A DNA stretch of 64,000 bases from contig JAAZAN010000091.1 of the NCBI GenBank assembly GCA_012514315.1, positions 25,146-89,145 of the forward strand, in the 5' to 3' direction. This document shows positions 17,655-26,918 of the stretch, in pieces. The notes under the pieces are model-generated. The model saw nothing but the letters and a program-made list of their open reading frames with translations, was not told the DNA's origin and did not search any database. Both the position numbers and the translations under genes were made by a program. Numbering within the stretch: the first letter of the stretch is position 1; every line of letters starts with the position of its first letter. The DNA comes from Chloroflexota bacterium (GTDB lineage Bacteria > Chloroflexota > Anaerolineae > B4-G1).

Positions 17655-18593
17655 TTGAGCCATCCAGATATCGCCTATCTCTTTCCAGGCCAGGGATCTC
17701 AGCACCTTGGAATGGGACAGGAGCTGGCAGAGCTATCCCCAGAGGCGCGCACCATCTTTCAGCAGGCTGACGAGGCCCTGGGGTTTGGCCTGTCGAGTCT
17801 GTGCTGGCACGGACCAGAAGAGGACCTGAACGAGACGCTCAATACACAGCCTGCTCTCCTGACCGCAAGCATCGCTGCATTCGCGGTAATGCAGGCTCGC
17901 GGTATGGGGAAACCCGCATTTGTCGCAGGTCATAGTGTGGGGGAGTTTGGTGCGCTGGTAGCCGCTGGAGCGCTGTCGTTCGAAGACGGGTTGCGCATCG
18001 TCCGGGAGCGTGGGCGACTGATGCAGGATGCGGGAAGCCGAAACCCGGGAGCGATGGCGGCCATACTGGGACTTGACGCTCCCGCGGTGGAGAGCATCTG
18101 CCAGGATGCACAGAGAGAAGTCGGTGGAGTCGTGGGAATTGCCAACGACAACTGTCCCGGTCAGCTTGTCATCTCGGGATCGCTGAACACCCTCGAGCGG
18201 GCGATGTCTCTGGCGGAGAAACACGGGGCCAGGCGAGTAATCCGTCTCGCAGTCAGCATAGCGGCCCATTCGCCGCTGATGTCGGAAGCCGCAGACCTGT
18301 TTTCGGAGGTTCTCAGTTCGTTCCCGCTGCAGTCTCCTGGTATCCCTCTGGTTGCCAATGCGACCGCGGAACCACTGGAATCACCTCAACAGATTCAGGA
18401 AGCACTCAGGCGTCAACTGACTTCCCCCGTACGGTGGAACGAGTCGATCAACTGGATGATCGGGCAAGGCGTTCGGCGTTTCATCGAGGTAGGGCCCAAA
18501 GATGTGCTCACTGGGCTGATGAAGCGCATCGATTCCTCAGTGGAACGATTGACCACAGAACAGGCATTGCAGCACAGTACGACGTCAGCCTAG
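17655..18593 (+). CDS. fabD: Malonyl-CoA:ACP transacylase
   Basis: About 312 residues. It moves malonyl from CoA to acyl carrier protein for fatty-acid chain growth. IAYLFPGQGSQHLGMG is the typical start, FVAGHSVGEFGALVAAG holds the nucleophile Ser, and SIAAHSPLM holds the catalytic His. The track GTG at 17625 gives ten extra residues; TTG at 17655 with AAGGTG nearby gives the usual N-terminus. No plsX, fabH, acpP or fabF gene lies in this window, so the rest of the pathway is encoded elsewhere. Confidence 0.92.
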   Translation: MSHPDIAYLFPGQGSQHLGMGQELAELSPEARTIFQQADEALGFGLSSLCWHGPEEDLNETLNTQPALLTASIAAFAVMQARGMGKPAFVAGHSVGEFGALVAAGALSFEDGLRIVRERGRLMQDAGSRNPGAMAAILGLDAPAVESICQDAQREVGGVVGIANDNCPGQLVISGSLNTLERAMSLAEKHGARRVIRLAVSIAAHSPLMSEAADLFSEVLSSFPLQSPGIPLVANATAEPLESPQQIQEALRRQLTSPVRWNESINWMIGQGVRRFIEVGPKDVLTGLMKRIDSSVERLTTEQALQHSTTSA

Positions 18594-18675
18594 ACCGGTA
18601 CAGATCTTCGGCTCGCTCAGCGTTCGCAGATTCCGTCGGTTCGCCTGGGTAGGCTTGGGTGACACGAGAAGAGTT

Positions 18676-19431
18676 ATGGATAGACCTCTTGAGAATAGGA
18701 CAGCTATCGTGACAGGCGCGTCACGAGGCATCGGGAGGGCCATTGCGCTCGAACTAGCGCGGCGTGGCGCGACAGTCGTGGTGAACTATCATCACAGCGC
18801 CGAGGCTGCCCAGGCTGTAGTCGATTGCGTTCGAGAGGCTGGCGGCCAGGCACTTGCCATCCAGGCAGACGTTAGTGTGCTCGATCAGGCGATGCACTTG
18901 GTTGAACAGACCGTGGATACATATGGCCAGGTGGATATCCTGGTGAATAACGCGGGGACGACGCGTGACCGACTGCTGCTGACAATGACCGAGGCAGACT
19001 GGGACGAGGTGATTCAGACTAATCTGAAAAGTGTGTTCAACTGCTGTAAGGCTGTGGCGCGACCGATGGTGCGCAGACGTTACGGTCGCATCGTCAACGT
19101 CAGCTCAGTGTCCGGCCTGGTTGGGCAAGGCGGCCAGACCAACTATGCAGCCTCCAAGGCTGGGATTGTCGGCCTCACCAAGAGCCTCGCCAAGGAGCTT
19201 GGTCCGCGAAATATCACGGTCAATGCGGTCGCTCCAGGGTTCGTTCTCACCGACCTGACCGCGGATCTCCCCGACGACTTGAGACGGAGAGCAATCGAAG
19301 CGACACCGCTGGGACGTATGGGGAACCCAGAGGAGATCGCTTGCGCTGTAGCCTTTCTGGCCTCGGACGACGCGTCGTACATTACCGGAGAGGTGCTTAC
19401 AGTGGATGGCGGTTTGGTTATGCACGGGTAG
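18676..19431 (+). CDS. fabG: 3-oxoacyl-[acyl-carrier-protein] reductase
   Basis: A 251-residue short-chain dehydrogenase. The NADP loop is TGASRGIGRAI, followed by LVNNAGTTRD, the catalytic Ser in VNVSSVSGLVG, YAASKAG with Tyr and Lys, and VNAVAPGFVLTDL. It reduces beta-ketoacyl-ACP in fatty-acid synthesis, and its position after fabD supports this over other SDR roles. ATG at 18676 is chosen; the track GTG at 18655 adds seven residues. Confidence 0.9.
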   Translation: MDRPLENRTAIVTGASRGIGRAIALELARRGATVVVNYHHSAEAAQAVVDCVREAGGQALAIQADVSVLDQAMHLVEQTVDTYGQVDILVNNAGTTRDRLLLTMTEADWDEVIQTNLKSVFNCCKAVARPMVRRRYGRIVNVSSVSGLVGQGGQTNYAASKAGIVGLTKSLAKELGPRNITVNAVAPGFVLTDLTADLPDDLRRRAIEATPLGRMGNPEEIACAVAFLASDDASYITGEVLTVDGGLVMHG

Positions 19432-19511
19432 CATTCGCTCAACTCAGGCAGTCCGAGGCATCGCTATCCAGAGTCCGGGTACCTGAGCAACAATCGTGAA
19501 GGACGTGTTGG

Positions 19512-19862
19512 ATGGAAACTCAACCTGCTGCCGGTCAGATCACCATCGCCCCTGAGGTGCTCGAAACGATCGCTCGCCTGACAACGCTGGCTGTGCCGGG
19601 TGTCGTACGGATGGCGCCCGCGTCAGGTGTGAAGCGTCTGCTTCGGCATGACGGAGTGGAGCTCGATATCGTTGGCAATCGTGTGAGCGTCCGGTTGCAC
19701 GTCGTCGCCGAACCCGACGCAGACATGTTGCTGGTCGGACGACGCATTCAGGCTGAGGTCGCCCGGGCCATCCGGGATATGGTCGGTATGGATGTGGAGT
19801 CCATCGATGTTCACATCGAGGACGTGGCCTATGTGTCAGAGGAGATGAGTGCTCCCAACTGA
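19512..19862 (+). CDS. Second Asp23/Gls24 family protein
   Basis: 116 residues, diverged from the copy at 10.8 kb. ITIAPEVLETIARLTTLAVPGVVRM opens the Asp23 domain, and VSVRLHVVAEPDADML with VGMDVESIDVHIEDVAYV follow. An Asp23 gene directly before nusB is a common Gram-positive-type arrangement. Role probably at the envelope; activity unknown. Confidence 0.85.
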   Translation: METQPAAGQITIAPEVLETIARLTTLAVPGVVRMAPASGVKRLLRHDGVELDIVGNRVSVRLHVVAEPDADMLLVGRRIQAEVARAIRDMVGMDVESIDVHIEDVAYVSEEMSAPN

Positions 19863-19896
19863 AGCACCTGGCCGAAGCAACCGGAGGCCCACTGTT

Positions 19897-20346
19897 GTGA
19901 AAGCGCGCCACCAAGCACGCGTCTTGGCGCTGCAGGCTCTTTACGAAATCGATTGTGCTCATCATCTCCCTGGCATCGTCCTGGAACATCGACTCGCCGA
20001 CAGCCGTCTGCCGGCAGCCTCGGAGGAGTTCTGTCGCAGTCTGGTACGGGGTGTGATTACACACAAGGATGTACTTGACTCCTTCATCCACAATCACGCA
20101 CCCGAATGGCCGCTCGAACAGATGGCCTACGTCGATCGCAACATTCTACGTATGGCGATCCTTGAGTTTGCCATAGAGAACAGCACACCGATCAAGGTCG
20201 CCATCAATGAAGCCGTTGAGCTGGCCAAATTATTTGGGTCGGACAGTGCGCCTCGGTTTGTAAATGGTGTACTGGGAGCATTAGTCAAGCACAAAGACTC
20301 GATCGCACAAGCCGCAAAGACTAACACAAGGGAAGAAGAACCGTGA
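19897..20346 (+). CDS. nusB: Transcription antitermination factor NusB
   Basis: A 149-residue all-helical RNA-binding protein that works with NusE at boxA for rRNA antitermination. VKARHQARVLALQALYEID opens the fold, VDRNILRMAILEF and STPIKVAINEAVELAKLFG follow, and the end is RFVNGVLGAL. GTG at 19897 has GGAGG nine bases upstream, which decides against the longer GTG at 19849. The stop overlaps the tatB start (GTGA). Confidence 0.93.
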   Translation: MKARHQARVLALQALYEIDCAHHLPGIVLEHRLADSRLPAASEEFCRSLVRGVITHKDVLDSFIHNHAPEWPLEQMAYVDRNILRMAILEFAIENSTPIKVAINEAVELAKLFGSDSAPRFVNGVLGALVKHKDSIAQAAKTNTREEEP

Positions 20347-20918
20347 ACTTCTTGAACGTCGGTCCCTGGGAACTGATGGTGATCCTGATGATCGCCATCC
20401 TGTTGATAGGACCCAAGCGAATGGCCGAAGTCGTCCAATGGGTCGGGCGTGCTTCTCGTCAGATGCGAGAACTCTCAGGCGAGTTCGTACGCGCGATGCG
20501 AAGTGAGATACAGGCCACTGAAGAGGGTGTCCGTCAAGTTGTCGACGAGGCCATGCAAGGTCAGCCTGGTACAGGTGGAAACCTCAAGGGAGAGCTGGAA
20601 GCCACCAGAAAGGAGACGGATCAGACTCTAGAGGGCCTGATCCATGGTGAGCTCGGTCTGTCTAGCATCAAGGCCGACTTGGAGGCAACCAGTCGAGAGA
20701 CTCGTGACCTGATGCGTAGCGTACTGAGTGATATGGCTACTGTCACGAGCGGTGGTGACGTGACATCGGACGCTGAGGGATCGCCGGTTGCTGAGTCCAC
20801 TCAGTCAGTTGATGGAGCGGATATCACAGAGTCGTCCACAGCATCGACGGAGACCTCGACGGCAAACCCCGATGAGCCGACGAATCAACCAACGTCATCT
20901 GAGGCAGGCAGATCATGA
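20343..20918 (+). CDS. tatB: Sec-independent translocase protein TatA/TatB
   Basis: 191 residues. One N-terminal membrane helix (WELMVILMIAILLIGPKRM) is followed by an amphipathic helix and a long charged, then Ser/Thr-rich tail. The length and the paired tatC favour a TatB-like role, but many Chloroflexota TatA/B proteins cannot be split by sequence alone. IGP replaces the common FGP hinge. GTG start overlaps the nusB stop. A Tat-type lipoprotein signal is present on the solute-binding protein at 50.2 kb. Confidence 0.83.
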   Translation: MNFLNVGPWELMVILMIAILLIGPKRMAEVVQWVGRASRQMRELSGEFVRAMRSEIQATEEGVRQVVDEAMQGQPGTGGNLKGELEATRKETDQTLEGLIHGELGLSSIKADLEATSRETRDLMRSVLSDMATVTSGGDVTSDAEGSPVAESTQSVDGADITESSTASTETSTANPDEPTNQPTSSEAGRS

Positions 20919-21622
20919 GCAACAAAGCGGAAATGACGATCCTCGAACACCTTGATGAGCTGCGACAGCGCCTGCTGAAGATCGTTATCGCGCTCCTGGT
21001 TGGAGTTGTCCTCGGCACTTTTGTCACCCAGCCAGCGCTGAAGTTGCTCGTGGCGCCCTTGGGAGGTGAGATGGAGGTGATCGCGATCTCGCCCACCGAG
21101 GCGCCCGCCGTCTTCTTCAAGGTGGCCATTGTGATTGGCGTCGTGATCGCAATGCCGGTCATCATGTACCAGCTCTTCCGCTTCGCAGCACCCGGACTGG
21201 AACCCCTAGAGAGGCGCTACATCATGATCGGCGCACCGGTTGCGTCGCTCAGTTTCGCGATCGGTGTGGTGTTCGCAGCTCTCGTCCTACTTCCCTCGGC
21301 CCTTCCGTTTCTGCAGGGCTTCCTCGCGGATATCGTGAAACAGCAGTACAGCATTGAGAAATACATCTCGTTCGTGAGCAACATACTCATCTGGGCCGGC
21401 ATCGTTTTCGAGACTCCACTCGTGATGTTCTTCCTGGCCAAGCTTGGGGTAGTCTCCGCTTCGGGATTCGCCAAAGCCCGCCGCATCGTGATCGTCGCAG
21501 CTGCAGCGGGCGCCGCCGTCATCACCCCTACCGTAGATCCGGTCAATATGCTCCTGGTGATGATGCCCTTCCTCGTGTTGTATGAGGTCGGAATTCTCCT
21601 GGCGAAACTCGCCAGACCCTAG
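20915..21622 (+). CDS. tatC: Sec-independent protein translocase TatC
   Basis: A 235-residue six-helix membrane protein that recognises twin-arginine signal peptides. EMTILEHLDELRQRLLKI is the conserved cytoplasmic start, FFKVAIVIGVVIAMPVIMYQ and FETPLVMFFLAKLGVV are family motifs, and ITPTVDPVNMLL ends the core. ATG overlaps the tatB stop (ATGA). Confidence 0.93.
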   Translation: MSNKAEMTILEHLDELRQRLLKIVIALLVGVVLGTFVTQPALKLLVAPLGGEMEVIAISPTEAPAVFFKVAIVIGVVIAMPVIMYQLFRFAAPGLEPLERRYIMIGAPVASLSFAIGVVFAALVLLPSALPFLQGFLADIVKQQYSIEKYISFVSNILIWAGIVFETPLVMFFLAKLGVVSASGFAKARRIVIVAAAAGAAVITPTVDPVNMLLVMMPFLVLYEVGILLAKLARP

Positions 21623-21710
21623 CTCACGTCACTTCTCTATCGATCCTGTCGCACCGATCGGGGCAACGATCACGTAGCGATACGAGTGGGCCACTTTTGG
21701 AAGCGCCCTC

Positions 21711-21727
21711 CGCCCACCCAGTGGGCG
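21711..21727 (+). terminator. Hairpin downstream of tatC
   Basis: CGCCCAC, three bases, GTGGGCG: a seven-pair stem about 90 bases after tatC, with no T run after it. It may slow transcription or shape the leader of the next gene. Weak as a classical terminator. Confidence 0.35.
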
Positions 21728-21761
21728 AGTGGGTATTCTCAGTACTGCAGGAGGCTCTGTG

Positions 21762-22802
21762 ATGCGCTGTCTACCGGGTACGAGAAGCCTGACCTATTCG
21801 GGTCGGATTGGGGACACTGTACCAGCCACCGACTTTCCTCGCGAGAATGTGATTGACACAGGTCATACCAGGAGCGAGGGTTACTGGGCATTCTGTCGGT
21901 TCGACCATGAGGAGGTCTATGCTGCGCGGATGGGGTTCCAGCGCGGTGGGATCGATATCACCGATGGCAACCAGGCTATGGACCCGCAAGCCCTCCAGCT
22001 CCACCTGGAGCTGATGACCGGTGACGGTGCGCTGATCTGGCTTGGAACAGGGAAGTACCGGGCTGAGCAACTGAACAACGACCCAACCGATGTCGATGTC
22101 CAGCTCCGCGTCGGCAGCAGAGAGATTTTCCGCATCCAGGGCTGGCCTCAGATGAACTGGCACTTCGAATCAGACGACGGGCTGATCGAAGCTACACTCG
22201 CGTTTGAGGCCCATCACGTCACGCTGCTCCCCGACGCCATACTGCCTCGAGTGGTATTCTCTATGTGGGAAACCTCCGGTCCGGTCGTAGGAACGCTACG
22301 GCACGCGGACCGACAGTACCAGCTGGCAGGTACCGTCTTCTACGATCATCCACGAGTCCGCATCATGGACCACCCCAACTCCTCCAGGCAGTGGTACCTC
22401 TACACGCCTGTGGCCCTGAAAAACGGCAGTACAATCATCAGCTACTACGCCGAGGATCGCCGGGGCGCTCCACTCGACTACTACTGCTTCGCAGTACACA
22501 CCGATCCCAATGGAAAGACCGAGTGGTTTGGAGACCTTCAGCTCACCGACTGTGTCTTCGATGCGGACGCCCTTCCTTGCCGCTGGACCCTTCGAGGACG
22601 CAACGCAGAAACTGCGCTATGTCTGTCTATCGACGTTCGGCCTACTTCGATCCTCAAGATGTGGGGGACGCCCCAGGTTCCCACAAGCCGTAAGGAGTTC
22701 GTGTTCATCCCCCTGGTACTGGACGGCAATGCCACCTTTGAGTCCGGGAGCGCGAGATACAACCTGACCGCCAGTGGTCTGGCTGAGTACTGGCGTGCAT
22801 GA
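21762..22802 (+). CDS. Lipocalin-like AttH/CrtC-type protein
   Basis: A 346-residue, Trp- and Tyr-rich beta protein. The second half contains YQLAGTVFYDHPRVR, RQWYLYTPVALKNGSTII and LDYYCFAVHTDPNG, which resemble the twin-calycin AttH/CrtC (carotenoid 1,2-hydratase-like) fold by pattern. No carotenoid genes are near, so a hydratase role is not claimed. ATG at 21762 lies seven bases after AGGAGG, so the longer track start is rejected. No signal peptide is clear. It converges with the DUF4091 gene. Substrate unknown. Confidence 0.58.
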   Translation: MRCLPGTRSLTYSGRIGDTVPATDFPRENVIDTGHTRSEGYWAFCRFDHEEVYAARMGFQRGGIDITDGNQAMDPQALQLHLELMTGDGALIWLGTGKYRAEQLNNDPTDVDVQLRVGSREIFRIQGWPQMNWHFESDDGLIEATLAFEAHHVTLLPDAILPRVVFSMWETSGPVVGTLRHADRQYQLAGTVFYDHPRVRIMDHPNSSRQWYLYTPVALKNGSTIISYYAEDRRGAPLDYYCFAVHTDPNGKTEWFGDLQLTDCVFDADALPCRWTLRGRNAETALCLSIDVRPTSILKMWGTPQVPTSRKEFVFIPLVLDGNATFESGSARYNLTASGLAEYWRA

Positions 22803-22951
22803 CCCAATCAGAATCTTCAGGCAAGCTCTACCGTCCACCGGGCGAAAGGCCAGATCTTGCCTAGGTCGACCATGCTGAAACCTGTTCGCTAATGACCCTG
22901 CCTCTGTGCTTCGACCCGCCGCTCGCGTCTGGACCAAGCTCGGGTTCATTC

Positions 22952-24568
22952 TTAGCCCTCGACCCGCTTCAGAATCTGGAAGCGCAGGTTTTCTCGCCAC
23001 TCGGAGGTCTTGGGAAAGTCCTCGAAGCTCCGAACTGAACTTAACAGTGGATCATCGCGATCAACGCCCAATGTCTGCAGCAGTGCATAGTCCTGCAAGC
23101 TCTCACCGAATACCTCCCAGCGCAACGAGTCCACCGGTCCCTCTGGACCAGGATAGACCATGAATGGATCTCCATAGGCCCAACCGCGCTCCCAGGCCAA
23201 CCCATCCTGCACGGTGAATGGATCAATCAAGCGCCGGGTCTGCGATTCATACCAGTAGTTGTAGCCCCAATGCAAGAAACCCCGAAAGGGCCATCGATAG
23301 AACAGAAGGCCGTGCATGGCGATCTTGGCCAGAGGTGTATCGAGCAGGCGGTTCAGATAAGCGCCCCGTGGGCCACAGCAGTAGTAGCACCAGCTCGGAA
23401 TACCCGCTGCCACAAAGTCCGTCGCTGTCTTGATACTGGGGATCGGCATGTCAGTCAGGCCCTGCTGAGCGAACGATATCTCGGTCAGCGCGTCCATCAC
23501 CCGCATCCAGGGCGCCAACTCCTTTAACAGCGCCCGCGCTTGCCGATAGTTGGCCAGATGCGCCTCGCCGTGGGGTTCATCCGACACGTGGAAGTAGGAG
23601 CACTGAAGCAGATCCTCAACCCTGAGGAACTCATACAACGCCGGCAGGAATTGGGACAGAAATGTCCGATAGGTGTCGGATGTCGCCCCCGTCTCAGGTG
23701 TCCACAGCAGGCGCTCATCCCGTCCCTGTCCCTCATAGATCCGGATCGCATGCTCCACACCCCACTGGGTAAACAGATGGCACCACTCGAAATTCCGCAT
23801 GCCAGCCTCTCGCGCCAGGTTCACGTACCGCCTGACATCCGACCAATCGAACACATACGCATCGGGGCCCTCTCGCGCGACCCGGAGAAGCTGGCTCGGA
23901 CGCTTCACCCCATCGAGCGGGGGTGTGAAGATCGGAACGTACAGCGTGTCCAGCCCGTGTGCAACGACATCGTCGACATATTTCGGCAGGATGTCCCAGA
24001 AACGCTCATCGAAGAGGTCCGTCTGATACCAGTCGATCAGGGCATCGCAGTAGAACCAGTGCGTAATGGAGAATTCGCGGCGCTTCTCTAGCCACGCGCG
24101 GTGCAGATGGACGGCAACATCGTGCTTCTGGGAGGATCCGCTATCAGTCGCTATTTCGACACTCACCTGATGCCATCCCGGTGATGCATCGTTGCCAGGA
24201 CGCAGCGTGACCCAGAACGCATGCGACTCACCGGGCGGCAGCACAAACTCGTCCTCGTCGAACAGCGGATCAGGAATGTAGCCTGGGATACAGCCGAGAC
24301 CCTCGACGTCGACTGCATCGGCAGCAATCGGCAGATTGTGGTGTCGAACGGGGACATAGCCCACCCGACGCACTCGCACCGCCCAGCCTGATGGCGCGTC
24401 GACGCGCGCGCTGACCCGCTGCAGCCCATCCGACTGCGAGCGTACCGCAACCTGGAAACTGAATTGTTCGTTAAGCGCTCCCCTGAGCTCAAGACAAGAC
24501 GTCGCTTGAGGCAAGGTAGATGGAAAGCACCGCACCGATGATGTGAGTAACCAAGAACGCGTAGACAT
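22952..24568 (-). CDS. DUF4091 glycoside-hydrolase-like protein
   Basis: 538 residues. The N-terminal 180 form a beta-sandwich part (NEQFSFQVAVRSQSDGLQRVS), then a TIM-barrel-like part: LDTLYVPIFTPPLDGVKRP, REAGMRNFEWCHLFTQWG, CSYFHVSDEP (acidic pair) and LHWGYNYWYES, which fit the DUF4091 family often found with carbohydrate enzymes. ATG at 24568 lies after AGGAGG and is preferred to the track start. No signal peptide is seen, so a cytoplasmic site is likely. It follows the YfhO-like gene by 25 bases and is probably the last gene of that operon. The sugar substrate is unknown. Confidence 0.8.
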   Translation of the reverse strand: MSTRSWLLTSSVRCFPSTLPQATSCLELRGALNEQFSFQVAVRSQSDGLQRVSARVDAPSGWAVRVRRVGYVPVRHHNLPIAADAVDVEGLGCIPGYIPDPLFDEDEFVLPPGESHAFWVTLRPGNDASPGWHQVSVEIATDSGSSQKHDVAVHLHRAWLEKRREFSITHWFYCDALIDWYQTDLFDERFWDILPKYVDDVVAHGLDTLYVPIFTPPLDGVKRPSQLLRVAREGPDAYVFDWSDVRRYVNLAREAGMRNFEWCHLFTQWGVEHAIRIYEGQGRDERLLWTPETGATSDTYRTFLSQFLPALYEFLRVEDLLQCSYFHVSDEPHGEAHLANYRQARALLKELAPWMRVMDALTEISFAQQGLTDMPIPSIKTATDFVAAGIPSWCYYCCGPRGAYLNRLLDTPLAKIAMHGLLFYRWPFRGFLHWGYNYWYESQTRRLIDPFTVQDGLAWERGWAYGDPFMVYPGPEGPVDSLRWEVFGESLQDYALLQTLGVDRDDPLLSSVRSFEDFPKTSEWRENLRFQILKRVEG

Positions 24569-24593
24569 GCAATCCTCCTGATGAATGATGAAA

Positions 24594-26918
24594 TCAAACC
24601 GTATCTGGACGATTCCGGCCGCCTGACAGTGTTGGGGCATCGTGATAAGCGCGCTCGCCGCGCGGTCTCGCCCACCAGACCGCGATTGCCCCCAGCAGCA
24701 TCAACCAGGTTGTCAGACTGATCGCCAGGCCCACGTACCATGACGTTGGCTGGAAGACCATTCGGACCCGGTGAGTTCCCGGCGGAACGAGCACGGCGCG
24801 GAAAGCGTAGTTGGCGCGCAAGACCTCAACGCGAGATCCATCCACTGTCGCCCACCAACCAGGATAATAGACGTCGCTCAGAAACAGATACCCTGTCACC
24901 GGTGTCACCACCGATATCTCCACCTGGTTGATGTCATAGCTTACGAACGCGATGCGCCGCTCACCCTCTCCCGGATTGTTCGCAATCAAATCACCGGCTT
25001 CAACGATGATCTGCTCGGACGGATCGAATCCCGGCCAGTGGATCGCCTCCCATGCGGCCGAGTGATCGGCCACGACCTGATTCGCGTACACGAGCAGCGC
25101 CCGTGGAAGCGCTGCCGTATTCAGATAGACGTCGATCTCTGGATCCTCACTGAACGCCAGCGCAAACCGCTCATCGCCAGGTGGACTCTCCTTGTCACAC
25201 AGAACGTACTTCACGCCGAGCAGGTTGTACAATGGGGCGCCCCGCTCGCCAACCGCCCAACGATACGCTTCATAGGGCGCCAACGCCAGGGGATTGTAGA
25301 TTCCCCCGATGTCGTACAAGCCGTGGACAAGGGCTGCATTCGGCTGCCAAGCTCCCGCGTTCGATTCAATGCGGTGGAGCGAAGCATCTTCACGCAGGAA
25401 CGCGACAACGTTGTCGTGCTCGAAGCCTTGAGTAGGGTCGTGAGCATCCACCTCAAGTCTGGAACCCAAACCAATGAGATCGACCGCCAGCACTGGAACT
25501 ATGAGCCACGCCAGACGAGGATGGCCAGCGCTCCCCCACAGCAGTACCCCAACCGTACCCAGCAGCACAGCGGCAGTCACGATGCTGCGTGTTGCCTGAA
25601 CCATCCGGTCCTGCGGAACAGTCTGCGCGCGTAACACGCCTACTACGAGCGTGATCACCGCGCCCAGAACAACTATCGCTCCAGCGTGTCGGGTCCAACG
25701 TGTGGATCTTTCGCCCAACAGGCCGTCCAACCCATAGGCAGCCAGCATCGCCAGTCCAAGATTGGCCAGTAGAATCAGCCGGGCCGGCACACGGATCTGA
25801 TCGAACGCGGGAACAAACCGATACAATAGCCCGTACAGAGAGGTGTGACGTCCCATAGCCAACGTGAAGCCTACTGGGACGATCAGAGCGAAGTACGCCC
25901 ATCCATCGTCAGCGTGCTGGCACGCAGTACCACCCTCAATTTGCCCAGTACGCCGCCGCCAACGTTGACCCAGAGCGAGGAAACTCAAGGCCAGCGTCGC
26001 TACACCGGCATAACCCACCTCGACACGCTCCCACGGCCCCCAGAAGCCTGCGGGGCCCCTACCGAAGTAATCCGGCGCCAGTAATCCCAACAAAGCCCGA
26101 GGCGGAAGGGAGTAGCGCGTGGCTTCCTCATAGGATAGGTAGCCCCGTCCGGTGTGACCCACCATCTCGTACGCCGGGATCAACGCCACCGCGGCGCCCC
26201 CCAAGCCAATTAGCAGCGTCAGACCCGCAAGCAAGAATGAACCAGCCGCATATCGCATTCCCTCATTGCGGTCGACGACGAGTCGATGCAACACATACAA
26301 CAGCATCGCCATCAGTAGGAACAGCAGCATCTGAGCGTGACCGGCCAGGCCGGCCACAGCCAGCACAGCGCCTCCCCCCACCGCCCATCTGACACTGCGC
26401 AATGTCAGTGCGCGATGGACGCACAGTACCAGGAGGGGCAGCCACGCCGCAGTCATGTTGATGTTCAAGTTGCCGATATGTGTGATGAAAAGGTCAGAAA
26501 GAGAGAAGGACAGTGCGGCCAGACACGCTGAAGCGCGCCGCAGGCCGAGACCTCGTGCTAGAGCAAACGCGTTCACAGCCGCGATCCACACGTGGAGGAT
26601 CACGAGCCACTCCATCCAGCCGTAGGACGGTTCTCCAACGATGAGATACGTAGCCAGATTGAGGGGGTAGAAGACTCCGGACTGATTGTCCGCTGCAAAC
26701 GGTGCGCCACTGTAGAGATGCGGATTCCAGAGCGGAATCACACCAGATTGAATCGTACGGGCAGTGAAACGGGCCATAGGCCACAGGAACGAGACCAGAT
26801 CGCCTCCGCCCTGCGGCAACCAGTGCCCGAGCACCAGCACGGGCCAGAAGAAGCCCAGTACTACCGCGGTGATCACGACCAGGCTGACCAGATCAAGCCA
26901 CCGGTCACGGCGCCACAT
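24594..26918 (-). CDS. YfhO-like integral membrane protein
   Basis: About 774 residues. The first segments are followed by LPQGGGDLVSFLWPMARF and PLWNPHLYSGAPFAADNQSG, the same motif pair seen in the protein at the left edge of the window, so the two are paralogs. Ten or more membrane helices are followed by a C-terminal beta-rich tail (TGYLFLSDVYYPGWWATVDG), typical of YfhO-type proteins. Role inferred: sugar transfer at the envelope. ATG at 26918 overlaps the end of the upstream GT39 gene by 14 bases; the track start is longer. Confidence 0.83.
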   Translation of the reverse strand: MWRRDRWLDLVSLVVITAVVLGFFWPVLVLGHWLPQGGGDLVSFLWPMARFTARTIQSGVIPLWNPHLYSGAPFAADNQSGVFYPLNLATYLIVGEPSYGWMEWLVILHVWIAAVNAFALARGLGLRRASACLAALSFSLSDLFITHIGNLNINMTAAWLPLLVLCVHRALTLRSVRWAVGGGAVLAVAGLAGHAQMLLFLLMAMLLYVLHRLVVDRNEGMRYAAGSFLLAGLTLLIGLGGAAVALIPAYEMVGHTGRGYLSYEEATRYSLPPRALLGLLAPDYFGRGPAGFWGPWERVEVGYAGVATLALSFLALGQRWRRRTGQIEGGTACQHADDGWAYFALIVPVGFTLAMGRHTSLYGLLYRFVPAFDQIRVPARLILLANLGLAMLAAYGLDGLLGERSTRWTRHAGAIVVLGAVITLVVGVLRAQTVPQDRMVQATRSIVTAAVLLGTVGVLLWGSAGHPRLAWLIVPVLAVDLIGLGSRLEVDAHDPTQGFEHDNVVAFLREDASLHRIESNAGAWQPNAALVHGLYDIGGIYNPLALAPYEAYRWAVGERGAPLYNLLGVKYVLCDKESPPGDERFALAFSEDPEIDVYLNTAALPRALLVYANQVVADHSAAWEAIHWPGFDPSEQIIVEAGDLIANNPGEGERRIAFVSYDINQVEISVVTPVTGYLFLSDVYYPGWWATVDGSRVEVLRANYAFRAVLVPPGTHRVRMVFQPTSWYVGLAISLTTWLMLLGAIAVWWARPRGERAYHDAPTLSGGRNRPDTV

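Noticed and set aside
22819-22862. AGGCAAG...CTTGCCT as terminator between convergent genes
   Set aside because: Arms are 30 bases apart and there is no T run, so support is too weak.
24771-25634. 287-residue plus-strand ORF
   Set aside because: Lies antisense to the YfhO-like gene; its translation has no recognisable domain and the opposite strand is clearly coding.
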